Shown here in pieces: positions 50,733 through 60,700 of a stretch of 64,000 nucleotides of DNA. Location of the stretch: NCBI GenBank assembly GCA_019038695.1, contig JAHOYZ010000025.1, forward strand, positions 51,858 through 115,857. Direction: 5' to 3'. The notes under the pieces are model-generated. The model had not been told where the DNA came from. It did no database searches and saw only the letters and a list, made by a program, of their open reading frames with translations. Position 1 is the stretch's first letter. Every line of letters starts with the position of its first letter. The translations under genes were made by a program, and so were the position numbers. This DNA is from Candidatus Zixiibacteriota bacterium. Lineage in GTDB: Bacteria; Zixibacteria; MSB-5A5; GN15; FEB-12.

Positions 50733-52658
50733 CTACGGACACGCCACCGGTGCGGGTCCTCCAGTGAACAGGTACGAAACGAGATAAGTCAGGTCGGCGA
50801 TATTGATCTCATCATTGCCGTCTACGTCACCTTCCTCCATGCACGGTGGCTCTGATCCTCCAGTGAACAGGTAGGCCACAAGGTAAGTCAGGTCAGCAAT
50901 GTTGATTTCATCGGGCAATACGTAGTCGACATTGCCGCGCAGACCGTCGCCGTTGCAGCAGCCGGAGTCAACTGTGAATCTGTAGACTATGGATGGTGAG
51001 TTATATGGATCATTTACTGTGTTTGAAGAGTCGTCTAATGCTACAATATAATACGTTACCTCACCGGGCTCCAGTGATCCCAGCAACGCTCCAAAAAGAG
51101 AGTCATTTGCGCTTCCATCCATGTGCAGGCCATCATCGAACATTGGAAACGCTTGATACCCAGCTCCGACATCTATCATGACCGTTACAGTTGCAAGCCC
51201 AGAATCAGATTTAATCGTCGAGAGTATTACAACCTGAGAGTCAACTTCTGAAGGATTTGAAGGATACTCAGTGGTACCACTTATAGTTATTGGATAGGTT
51301 TCAAGAGTTGATTCGGGCGTCAGGTCACGACCCAGTAGGCCGGGATAATCCGCCAGGTACCGATTGCATCTGAAAACACTGTTGTTGCCGGGAACGACAC
51401 CTTGGGGTACAGGACCGGCGGTGGTCGCGGGGTTGATGTATTCCCAGACGATTTCAAAGGTTGGAGTCACCTCAAAAAAGCGTCCTCCAGCTCCGGCACA
51501 GATCAGGGTATTGCCGTTGGCCAACTGTTGAGCGCCAGAGATATTGGAGGAATAGAAACCACCCGGCGGATCAGCCACATAGACCCATGATGCTTGCGTC
51601 GGGCCATGGGGCGTACCGGGTGTCGGTGGGGGATATTGGCCACCAGCATCGACCGGAGATTCAATCTCATCCACTGTTGAGTAAAGTACTGACTGACCGC
51701 CGTTGTTAAACACCAGGAAGTTCCCTTCGCCAGGGCATCCAGGTTCTATCCACTGAGCATCATGCTGAAGGAACAATCTTTGATCAACCTCGCTCCCGGC
51801 ATCATAAACCTGAGGATTTCCCCACCGAAACAGGATATCACCCCCCATACCAGAGTTCCCACCGGTATGGCCAGCTGCTTCGGCGGTGGAAGTGCTATGG
51901 TCGATCACCCAAAACTCGCTAAGGTTACGGCTGCAAATGATGATTTGATCTAATTCAGCATTGTACTCGATGGCATTGGCATGAATCCAGTCAGCATTGA
52001 AGTTCAGTACCCAATTGATGTTCACAAGTTCCGCATGGTCCGCTACAACACCGTAGTTGTTCTTGATCGGGTCGTAATCCTGAATCAGATGATCCCAGAG
52101 ATGCCATTCCCACACAATATTACCTCCGGTTGCACCGTTCGGTTCCACCTCTATCACATGCTCCGGCCAGAGGGTGCTATCGTTCAACAGCGACGTGTCG
52201 CGTCCAGCGGCAACTGCCTCCTCCAGAGTCTTGTACTCCCAAGCCAATAGTAGCACATTGCCATTGGGCATAGGCTCGATATCGTGGTGCTGACGAACGG
52301 TGGAGTCGAAGTATGTATACTCCCAAAGTATCGTGCCGTCCCAGTCGATCTCCTGAATCAGTCCGCCGCCACCGTTGACGGGCCGCGACGGCCTTAGCAA
52401 GTGACCGTTCTCAAGCAAATAGACGGAATTGCCGGGTGGATAGTCTACCTGCCAGGAATGCACCTGGCGACCGTACATATCCATCAGGTAAGTTACATTG
52501 CTGCGGATTGATCCAAACAGATTGTATCCGTCATGAGCCGATGAGTCATAAACAAAAAGCCCAACCGTCTGCTCCTGGGCATACAATGACATACAAACCA
52601 GAAATCCGATTAGAACCACCAGATAAGTTATCCGGATCAAGCTATGAGGTAGTGTCAT
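50733..52658 (-). CDS. Arylsulfotransferase-like secreted protein with C-terminal dockerin
   Basis: 641 residues from ATG 52658 (GTG at 52661 adds one). A signal peptide (ITYLVVLIGFLVCMSLYAQE) is followed by a beta-propeller of the arylsulfotransferase_2 type: GYNLFGSIRSNVTYLMDMYGRQVHSWQVDYPPGNSVYLLENGHLLRPSRP, RQHHDIEPMPNGNVLLLAWEYK, HANAIEYNAELDQIIICSRNLSEFWVIDH. Near residue ~470-560 is an Ig-like linker. The last ~75 residues are a double dockerin-like module. Sulfotransfer to phenols is possible, but many members act as non-enzymatic propellers. A strong promoter lies upstream (52898-52926). Confidence 0.82.
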   Translation of the reverse strand: MTLPHSLIRITYLVVLIGFLVCMSLYAQEQTVGLFVYDSSAHDGYNLFGSIRSNVTYLMDMYGRQVHSWQVDYPPGNSVYLLENGHLLRPSRPVNGGGGLIQEIDWDGTILWEYTYFDSTVRQHHDIEPMPNGNVLLLAWEYKTLEEAVAAGRDTSLLNDSTLWPEHVIEVEPNGATGGNIVWEWHLWDHLIQDYDPIKNNYGVVADHAELVNINWVLNFNADWIHANAIEYNAELDQIIICSRNLSEFWVIDHSTSTAEAAGHTGGNSGMGGDILFRWGNPQVYDAGSEVDQRLFLQHDAQWIEPGCPGEGNFLVFNNGGQSVLYSTVDEIESPVDAGGQYPPPTPGTPHGPTQASWVYVADPPGGFYSSNISGAQQLANGNTLICAGAGGRFFEVTPTFEIVWEYINPATTAGPVPQGVVPGNNSVFRCNRYLADYPGLLGRDLTPESTLETYPITISGTTEYPSNPSEVDSQVVILSTIKSDSGLATVTVMIDVGAGYQAFPMFDDGLHMDGSANDSLFGALLGSLEPGEVTYYIVALDDSSNTVNDPYNSPSIVYRFTVDSGCCNGDGLRGNVDYVLPDEINIADLTYLVAYLFTGGSEPPCMEEGDVDGNDEINIADLTYLVSYLFTGGPAPVACP

Positions 52659-52663
52659 CACGC

Positions 52664-52882
52664 CTATATTCCTTCGATATTGGTTAGCAACTGTATCGAC
52701 ATTGTCTCTTTCATTCTATCGGCATCTTCGGGCGTCAACTTTTTTACGTCCCGGCAGGTTACAACATCAGTCGGACCGCAACTGACAAACAGTCGAAGAA
52801 ATCCGATAATATCTGCAATCGACGACAATCCCGGATTTGTTGACGGTGTATCTGAACTCGTGGGTTCCTTAAGTGTGTTCAC
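52664..52882 (-). CDS. Small upstream frame before the arylsulfotransferase gene
   Basis: 72 residues from GTG, ending 3 bp before the GTG/ATG of the next gene. The sequence is polar with a weak hydrophobic middle (IADIIGFLRLFVSCGP) and no family resemblance. It lies directly behind the promoter at 52898-52926 and has no good ribosome binding site. It may be a leader peptide or a by-product; low confidence. Confidence 0.3.
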   Translation of the reverse strand: MNTLKEPTSSDTPSTNPGLSSIADIIGFLRLFVSCGPTDVVTCRDVKKLTPEDADRMKETMSIQLLTNIEGI

Positions 52883-52897
52883 CGACGATCAAGCCAT

Positions 52898-52926
52898 AAT
52901 ATACTAGACTATGTTGATTCTGTCAA
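52898..52926 (-). promoter_or_regulatory. Consensus sigma70-type promoter
   Basis: Minus strand TTGACA (52921-52926), exactly 17 bp, TATATT (52898-52903). It would start transcription near 52891 and read the small frame and the arylsulfotransferase-like gene. Confidence 0.78.
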
Positions 52927-52963
52927 ATCCGTGGGGAGATTGTTCAATAGTCACCGGACTGCA

Positions 52964-52991
52964 ACTCTCAGGGACAGATGTCCCTGAGAGT
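52964..52991. repeat. Perfect 28-bp palindrome
   Basis: ACTCTCAGGGACA and TGTCCCTGAGAGT form a perfect 13-bp stem around GA. It lies at the 3' end of the small secreted frame at 52968-53141 and supplies its stop. There is no T run, so it is not a standard terminator on either strand. Confidence 0.75.
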
Positions 52992-53141
52992 GACCTGCCC
53001 CCGTGTAATTTGCCCCAGTACAGAAAAACCATCAACATGGTCCAGAGATACACTTGTTTCGCTAAGAGCAGGTTGAGTTAGCATGGATAGAATGAGACAG
53101 GCTACGATTGTTGTTACAAGAAGGATACGGTGAGGGTTCAT
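52968..53141 (-). CDS. Short secreted peptide or truncated secreted protein
   Basis: 57 residues from ATG with CAGGAG 9 nt before. The first 30 residues are a clear signal peptide (ILLVTTIVACLILSMLTQPALS). Only ~27 residues follow (ETSVSLDHVDGFSVLGQITRGQVTLRDICP), the last ones encoded by the palindrome 52964-52991. This looks like the first part of a larger secreted gene cut by the palindromic sequence; a genuine small secreted peptide is the alternative. Confidence 0.45.
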   Translation of the reverse strand: MNPHRILLVTTIVACLILSMLTQPALSETSVSLDHVDGFSVLGQITRGQVTLRDICP

Positions 53142-53332
53142 CGAAGACACTCCTGATTTATGTTTTCATTCCATGTTGGTGGCACACAAGACCGTATCGC
53201 CACCCTGCTATGATGTAATACACAAACCTGTCGAAAAGTCAAAGGTGTGGAACTCCAGAATAGGGATTCCATGGTGGCACGAGATAGAGACCCGTGGGTT
53301 GAGCCGGGACTCAATTGCCCGGTCTCCCAATT

Positions 53333-53359
53333 AACTGACGTTACTGACGATACTGACGT
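53333..53359 (+). repeat. Three tandem 9-bp repeats
   Basis: AACTGACGT, TACTGACGA, TACTGACGT in direct succession. The core ACTGAC also occurs in the TACACTGAC motifs nearby, so this may belong to the same protein-binding array. Confidence 0.6.
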
Positions 53360-53498
53360 TTTGCCAAATGCCGCGTCCCTTCTGTCCTCCACCCCGCTAT
53401 CAACATTGGTCCCAAATGCAGCACTTGATACTTTTTGATACTATTTTACACTGACCTGAGTATTTGTCATCGCTGTAAGTCGTTGTCATTACTACATA

Positions 53499-53527
53499 AA
53501 CGTGGGGGTTCGATTCCCCCCTTCGGC
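53499..53527 (+). repeat. tRNA-Leu(CAG) 3'-end copy
   Basis: 29 bp matching 50431-50459 with one change, from the base of the variable arm through the T-arm to the discriminator. It is followed by CCA, which the intact gene lacks. Confidence 0.85.
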
Positions 53528-53641
53528 ACCATTAGTATTGACCTCAAAAAAACTTTATGGTTTAGAGGCTTTTTTACGTTGTTAGTCATACCTTTCCACC
53601 CCCAAACCAAGTATCAAGAACCACAAAGACTTATCAAGTTG

Positions 53642-53706
53642 GTTAGTGTTTATACACTGACGGTACATTAACCTGTATGCTGACGTACTTTTTCAAGTAC
53701 ACTAAC
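53642..53706. repeat. Cluster of TACACTRAC motifs outside the tRNA-Leu fragment
   Basis: Copies at 53653-53661 (TACACTGAC), 53664-53672 (TACATTAAC) and 53698-53706 (TACACTAAC), with an inverted GTTAGTGTT at 53642-53650. They continue the motif set found at both ends of the tRNA-Leu segment. Confidence 0.6.
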
Positions 53707-53955
53707 CTGATCTCTCAGAAACTAGGACATGATTAGTCATCATTAACGCCAGAAATTGACATCTAATAGATTGTAGGCAAGCTCTGTATCTTCGGAGACA
53801 AGGCGGTTCTGTCGGACACAGTCTACTTCCCTACCAATGAGAATATGATATTGCGTCTTTGCTTTCGGGGGCGTATCATAAGGAACGCTAATCTATGACT
53901 CCGGGTTCGGTAATTGTAGCCGTCTTCGAGTAATGGGAAGGAGAAGCAATAGAAC

Positions 53956-54231
53956 ATGACCAAGGGAGAAAAGTGGCGCAAGCTATTTGAATCGAAAGGC
54001 TGGCTTAACGAGAACGTTATTCGCGGCCAGGATAATGATAGTCTTGATATCACTATCCGTGGATGTTGTGGCTCGCCGGAGCGCAACACCGTGACCATAG
54101 ATTCGGCTCTGATTATGCCGGAACTGGATATGCTCTGCTATGAGGACGGTAAGGGGACGGTTTATTTCAACTGGGAAGATATAGTCCAGGTGAGACAGAT
54201 GCCTGCCTCCAAGAAGAAGGGCTGGCTGTGA
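53956..54231 (+). CDS. Small hypothetical protein
   Basis: 91 residues, ATG about 11 nt after AAGGAG. Compact and soluble, with a cysteine pair (RGCCGSPERNTVTIDSALIMPELDMLCYEDGKGTVYFNWEDIVQVRQMP). The C-terminal part looks like a small beta domain. No family recognised. The coding character (mixed hydrophobic pattern, sensible termini) is reasonable. Confidence 0.55.
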   Translation: MTKGEKWRKLFESKGWLNENVIRGQDNDSLDITIRGCCGSPERNTVTIDSALIMPELDMLCYEDGKGTVYFNWEDIVQVRQMPASKKKGWL

Positions 54232-54731
54232 GTTTTCTGCCGGGGTAGCCGTTTATGGTTGGTTAAGTCGGTGGAAGTAGAAGAAGTTATTCTAGGACCT
54301 CAGTTTCGCACCGAGGTCCTCATCGCTACTTAAGGAAATCAGTCACCAAGAAACATCTGGCAGACACGTTTTAAAACATACCGACATCGTTGCTCAAAAG
54401 GCATCGGAAATATATCCTTAATATCTGAAATCGACTGGCCTGCATCGTCGTGATCAAGACAGAATTCTCTGCAAAGCAATAGATGTTCCCTACTCTGAAT
54501 TCAGCAATCCCTGGAACACACCATCTGTCTTCGATTCATTCCTAAAGATACTGCCAGGAAAGCCGAAATCCTCTAAAGCCTTGACAATATAGGCGTTGTG
54601 GACTATAGTATATGTATTAGTACGAATTTGATAGTTTGCCGTCATGGCGTATCAACATTGATTGACTCCTCTTGATACCGCGTCCGTGCATGGGCAAACT
54701 CTGTACCTACTTTCGGACGGAGGGATAAGAC
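54232..54731. other. Intergenic region before the giant secreted protein
   Basis: 500 bp. It holds a hairpin without T run (AGGACCTC/GAGGTCCT, 54294-54320) shortly after the small gene, and a strong promoter at 54581-54609. No gene seen. Confidence 0.5.
54581..54609 (+). promoter_or_regulatory. Consensus sigma70-type promoter of the giant gene
   Basis: TTGACA (54581-54586), exactly 17 bp, TATAGT (54604-54609). The transcript would begin near 54616, leaving a leader of ~115 nt. Confidence 0.75.
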
Positions 54732-57700
54732 ATGTTTCTTGCTAAAAGAGCTGCTCTGGTGGCGCTGGCTACCCTGATAGTTGTATTCTTATTTACATCT
54801 GTAACAGAAGCGGCCATTGTAAAAGTTCTTGAACGCACCATAAATGGTTCGGCTAATGGACACGACTCAGCGCTGGCCGTTGCTTTTACACCCGACAACG
54901 CCATGGTCTTTACAGGCACATCGCCGGGTATGGGCACCCAGGAAGACTACCTCACCGGTAAGGTGAATGAGGACGGCACTATCGCCTGGACGGATAGGGC
55001 CAGCTCGCTCATTGTTGACCCAGCCCGAGACTACGCTACGGATATTACCACCGATGCGGCCGGTAATGTCTATGTTACGGGAGGTCGATTCGTGTTTGGG
55101 GAAAACACGAACATGGGAACGATCAGATACAATCCCGATGGAAACATCCACTGGCAAACCGAGTGGGACGGGGCGGGCAATGTGGATGTTGCTACGGCAA
55201 TAGCGACGGACGGGGACAATGTCTATGTAGTGGGCCAGACGCAAAATGGCGTCTCCTACGATGCCGTGATAGTGGCTTATGACACCGCCGGGAACTGGCT
55301 GTGGGAGGACACCATAGATGGTTTCGGCGGGAATGCACCTGATAATTTCAAAGACGTCTGTTGCAAAAACGGATATATCTATGCTGTCGGGAAAACTATC
55401 ACCAATCAGGCCGACGATGATGTCCTGGTGGCCAAGTACTCTCCTACTGGTCCTCCCGCTGTCTGGGTCAGGACATGGGAGAATCCTGAACCTTCCCCGG
55501 AGGACTTTGATCATGCTAACGCTGTCTGTGTCGATGACGCCGGATATGTGTACATTACTGGGCGGTCGCTTGACGACATCCTGGCGCTGAAGTTTTCGTC
55601 CGACGGCGACACCACCTGGTATAACACTTATATTTGGGCCGGTGAGGGAGACGAAGGTGTCGATATCGGTGTGGACGGTAGTGGACGCACCTGGGTGATT
55701 GGAGTATTGGGTATCGATCCGGCGATCAACGGGGTCATTCTTCGCTACGACGATCTAATGGGCGAGATCTCCCATACTAACTGGCAGTTCGGAGGAAATG
55801 GCCCCAGAGTTCCTACCGCGCTGGTTATAGATAACGACAAAGTCTATATCACCGGCTACTGGACATACTCGGGGCTGGACACCGAGATGAAGACCTGGTG
55901 CTGGGACACATCCGGCACCAGTCTCTGGTGGGAGACCATCGAAACCGGGAACGGCGAGGCCGCCTGGGATATCGCTGTGGCCGACAATGGAACAGTGGGG
56001 GTTGTTGGCTCTCTCAGGGACAACTCGCTGGGGCAAACCGACTACTACCTTCTCAAATACGCCGATCTCTATTGCGGCGATGCCGACAACGATGGAGACA
56101 TCGACTCCGACGACTTTGACCACATGGTAAACTACCTCTTCCAGGGTGGGCTGAAACCCGAGCCGGAAATCGGCGTCGCTGACCTCGACGAATGGAATGG
56201 AATAACAGTAAATGATATTCACATCTTGACCCGACACCTTGACGGTGGTCCGACACCTGGATGCGGCTGGGGATCGTTAGATACTTTATACAAAACTCTC
56301 GACGATACTTTCTTCATTGAGGGGACAGAAGTTCCAGCTGGTCAGAGCACGGCGACAGTGGAGATAAACCTGAAGAAAACTCTAAATGTGTGGGGTTTGT
56401 CCCTGCCACTGAGTTGGGATTGCGCAACATCTCCCCTGACGTTGGATTCCATCTCGTTTGAAAACTCGATCTTTGACTCTTACAGCACTAAGCATGCACC
56501 TACCGAAGGCGACTCCTGTGTAATCGGTATAGTCCGTGCCTCGGAGGAAGATCTCATCACGTTAGACGAGGGTCTGGTCGCATCGCTGCATTTTTCGCTG
56601 GATCCCGACGCGATCAACCCCCAGTACATTCTGATCGACACCACCACCTATGGTCCCAGCAACCGGGTTGAGCTCTCAGCTGATTTGGGCCAAGCACCCC
56701 GTTCGTGGATCCCGAGGTTCGTTGGCCTTAACGTGGAAGCCTTCATAGAGGATATGGGTCCCCCCCGGCATGCGGTGGCGGCACTTTACAATCATGATAT
56801 TCAGATTCAGTTTGGCCCGGACATGGATGATGCCACCATGGACTACCCCAATGTCAGTGTTCGCGGTTCCATCAGTGGCAAGATGGCTCACACCGTTTCA
56901 TACGATATCTATAGTCGTATAGCAACTTTGCAGACTGACGACTTTATTCCGGGTGAACGAGTGTGGGTAGAGGTCACTCCGGATGTGCTCACTGTAAACG
57001 GCGCTACGCGATCCAGCGCGCATATATGGTCGTTCGTTGTGGCTCCATTGGGTGGGGAAGGTGACTTTGTTCTTGATCCGACCATTGATACAGTGAGCAA
57101 CACGTCGTATAGCCTGGCAGTTGCCGACCTCAACGAAGATGGCTACGTCGATCTCCTGGTTGGCTGTGGACCCGACACTATCACCACCATGCTCAATGAT
57201 GGCATCGGGTCCTTTTCTTCGATCGATCAGTTTGAAGCTCCTGCTGCCCTGCCGGGACCAATCCTCACCGGCGATCTGGACGGGGATTCTTTCGTAGACC
57301 TGCTCATCGGCGTCGACGTTGCAGGTGAAGGTGAAGTTATCTTCATGAAAGGCGACGGCTTTGGTATCTTCACGCCATCCGCCGAGTCTAACGAGCTGGG
57401 TACAACTGCGGTGGGCGACATGAGTTTGGGCGACATCAATGGCGACGGCTTCCTTGATGTCGCTGTTATCGCCGACGACAGCATCATGTTCTTCCTGAAT
57501 AACGGTCTCGGGAGCTTTTCCATGGGCGGGTCCTGGTCTAAGGGTGACAACATACATCAGTTAGCACTCGATGATTTTAATAACGACGGAACCACGGACA
57601 TAGTGTTTACTTTTCACTACGGCACCTTCAATCTTGATGCCATAGACATATGGTTCAATGATGGTAATATGACGTTCGCTGATGAGAATCCAGGCTATTA

Positions 57701-60700
57701 TTACCCAATAGACTCGACATCGAGAGAATTACTGACCCGTGATTTCAACAACGACGGAAACCCGGATTATGCCATCGTTTATGACGGCGCCAGTACTTCA
57801 TCCTCCAGAATCAAAGTTTCATTGACCAGCTACGGGGGGGCCAAAGACGCGGAGTACACCAAGGACTTCCCCGGTGACAGCCTGACGGTACTGGATGCCG
57901 GTGATCTGGACAATGACGGCGATCTTGATCTGGTCACAGTGGGTGTCATTTCCAGACAAATCTTCTGGCTGGAGAACGACGGCAACGCTTCTTTTGGCGA
58001 TGGGATAGAAATCGCCACCCTGCCAGATACGGTAGTGACCCTCAAGATAGCCGATCTTGATGATGATGGTTCTCAGGATATCGTTGTTACTACCCTCGAT
58101 GGTGAGGTGCGCTACCTATTCAACAATACTGTTCCCGTTATCGTGGGAACTACTCCGGATGAGCACGAGGTTGCTTCTCCCGTGAACACAGTCATCTCGG
58201 CCGCATTCAATACGAACATGAATCCCTCGACATTCGACGACACCCTCTTTATGGCTTATGGCAGCCACTCTGGCCCGATCTCAGGCACGGTTGGCTACAG
58301 CTCAGCAGCCCAGGCGGCGATCCTGTATCCTGACAACGACCTAATCCCCGGTGAAAAAGTGACAGTGAATGTTCAGGAAGGCAGGTTGTCTTCCGCGGCC
58401 ATCCCGTTGCCTACCGAAAACGGATACCAGTGGTGGTTTACGACCGAGGTCGCCGGCGGGGCCGGCGAGTACTCGCTCAGCGACGGCTACGCCGGATTCC
58501 TGGCACGCAGCCCGGTCGCGGCCGACTTCGACGGTGACGGAAACATCGACATTGCGGTTTCCACGGGATCAGGCGATTCCATCAATGTCTGGCAGAATCA
58601 GGGTGACGGAACATTCGCGATATGGGGACACGCGGAACTCCCCAGCGTGGGAACATATGACATGGTCACGGCCGACTTCAATCGTGATGGCCATATAGAC
58701 ATAGCCGCCACAAGCGCCTATTCCCATCCGACCTATTACTTCTCTGTACTCTATGGTGATGGTGCGGGCAGCTTCGCCCATGGCAACTCATACACCTTGC
58801 CCTCGGCAACCAACAGTATCTACACCGGAGATTTCAATGGAGACAACTGCCATGACATCATTATCTCCTTGGATGCCGATGCCGGCCTTCGGGTATTCCT
58901 AAACGACGGTACCGGGCAGTTTGACCCCGGACAGAGCATATCCGCCGCTGAATGGTATCCAGTCGACATCGACGGTGCTGACTTCAACGAAGATGGCATC
59001 CTCGACTTTGTTGTCCAGTACGCCAATGACATAGGTCTAACGCGTACCTTGATCGGCAACGGCGATGGCACTTTCACAGAGGGGCAGAGCGTATCGACTA
59101 CTGATATTGGCGGGGCAACTGCGGTTGTGACAGCTGACTTTGATCGTGACGGTCATGTCGATTTGGCTACCCGGGGCGTCACGACTGGAGCATGCATTTC
59201 TGTGGTATTCGGTGACGGACAGGGTGGCTTCGATTATGATCAGACCTACAATATCACTGGCACAAATCTTGGTCTTATGGGGAGCGGTGATGTCGATGGA
59301 GATGGTGATATTGACCTGGTCTCAGTTCATGGCATGGGAGGAACTTCGCTTGATGTTCTATCAAACGACGGATCTGGACTGTTTTCGTTGACTCACACCA
59401 TTCCAGCACCTACTGCTTGGGCAGTGTATGGCCTGAACGACCTTGTGCTAGCTGATCTCGCTGGAAACGGGCGACTCGATCTGGCCTATTGCGTCAATGG
59501 GGCAGACAGTTTCATGGTCTATTTCAACCAGACCGGCGACGCCGACGGCGATGGCTGGGACGATGCTTCCGACAACTGTCCGTACGTATACAATCCCGGA
59601 CAAGAGGATGGTGATATTGACGGTATCGGTGATGCCTGTGATGTCGAGTATGAGATAGATACAGGACCAGCAGCCGATGTGTATGATGTAATCATAGCTG
59701 ATATCGACCGTGACCTGAACATGGATGTCATCTACAACGGCAATACCGAAGTAGGGTTGTTTATAGCCTGGGGTATTGGAGCCGATCCGTACATTGATCC
59801 TCCAATCAACTATCTTGATGTTTCCCAGGCGGATATCCAAACCGGTTTCATAAATCGCGATACGCTACCGGATATAATCGTGGCCACTCCCGAAACTTTA
59901 TTTGTCATGCTCAATGACAGCGGCCGTGATTTTGTAACGTCGAAGATACCTCTATCTGCCAAACGTTCCGATCCTTCCGCTTCCGCTGTCGGACATTTCA
60001 ACGACGATATCGATCTTGATGTTTTTGTTGGACCGGACAATGTGATTCTGGGTGACGGTTATGGGGGCGTTCTGGAGAGCTACACAGTGTCATTCTCGGC
60101 TCTGGCGGCTATCGCGGCCGACTTTGATCGCGATGGCTTTGATGATCTGCTGGTTACCGAAGGTGATTCGGCCAAAATCTACCTCAACACAACTAAGAAT
60201 AATTTCGCCAGATCATCGGCGATGTTTATCGGTACTGGCTCTTTCAATTCCTCGGTAGCCAACGCAGTTGCAGACCTTAATCATGACCAGCGCTGGGATG
60301 TGGTAGTGATCGTACCAGACGTTGACGCGAGTGGACAATCAGTGGTGAAGGTGGCAACGGGAGATGGCTTCGGCAACCTGAACCAGACCGACAGCCTTCT
60401 CGTAACAGGTCTTGCCAACCACCTGTCGGTGGCCGATATCAACCGCGATCAGGAATTAGATCTGGTTGTAGCTGACGCCACCAACCAGGCGATTCTGTTG
60501 TATTGGGGCGACGGCAACGGTCACTTCTCTGAGGCGGTTTCCGTACCGTTTGACCCGGGGGCAGGATTGACATATGCCGTGGCTACCGCGGACCTGGACA
60601 GAGACGGTCAACCCGATTTTGTTTCCGGCGCGGTTGACGCGGGGGATCTGATTCTGGGTCTCAGCGAATTGCCTGATCAGGACATCCTGCCCGACGAAAT

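Larger units (their letters stand above)
50460..53527. mobile_element. tRNA-Leu(CAG)-bounded 3-kb segment
   Basis: The segment lies between the intact tRNA-Leu(CAG) and a 29-bp copy of its T-arm and acceptor end (53499-53527). Both ends carry TACACTRAC motifs (50527, 50540; 53447) and a related 24-bp sequence (50512-50535 and 53432-53455, two mismatches). It carries the arylsulfotransferase-like gene and two small minus-strand frames. No recombinase gene is inside, so the element was moved by an enzyme encoded elsewhere or is a remnant. Confidence 0.65.
53142..53955. other. Repeat-rich non-coding stretch
   Basis: 814 bp without a convincing gene. It contains three tandem 9-mers (AACTGACGT, TACTGACGA, TACTGACGT, 53333-53359), the right-hand TACACTRAC motifs, the tRNA-Leu fragment, and a palindrome GTTAGTGT-TTAT-ACACTGAC (53642-53661). 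Confidence 0.55.

Noticed and set aside
50574..50855. Plus-strand 93-codon frame after tRNA-Leu(CAG)
   Set aside because: Its second half is antisense to the dockerin-coding end of the arylsulfotransferase gene and its composition is not protein-like.
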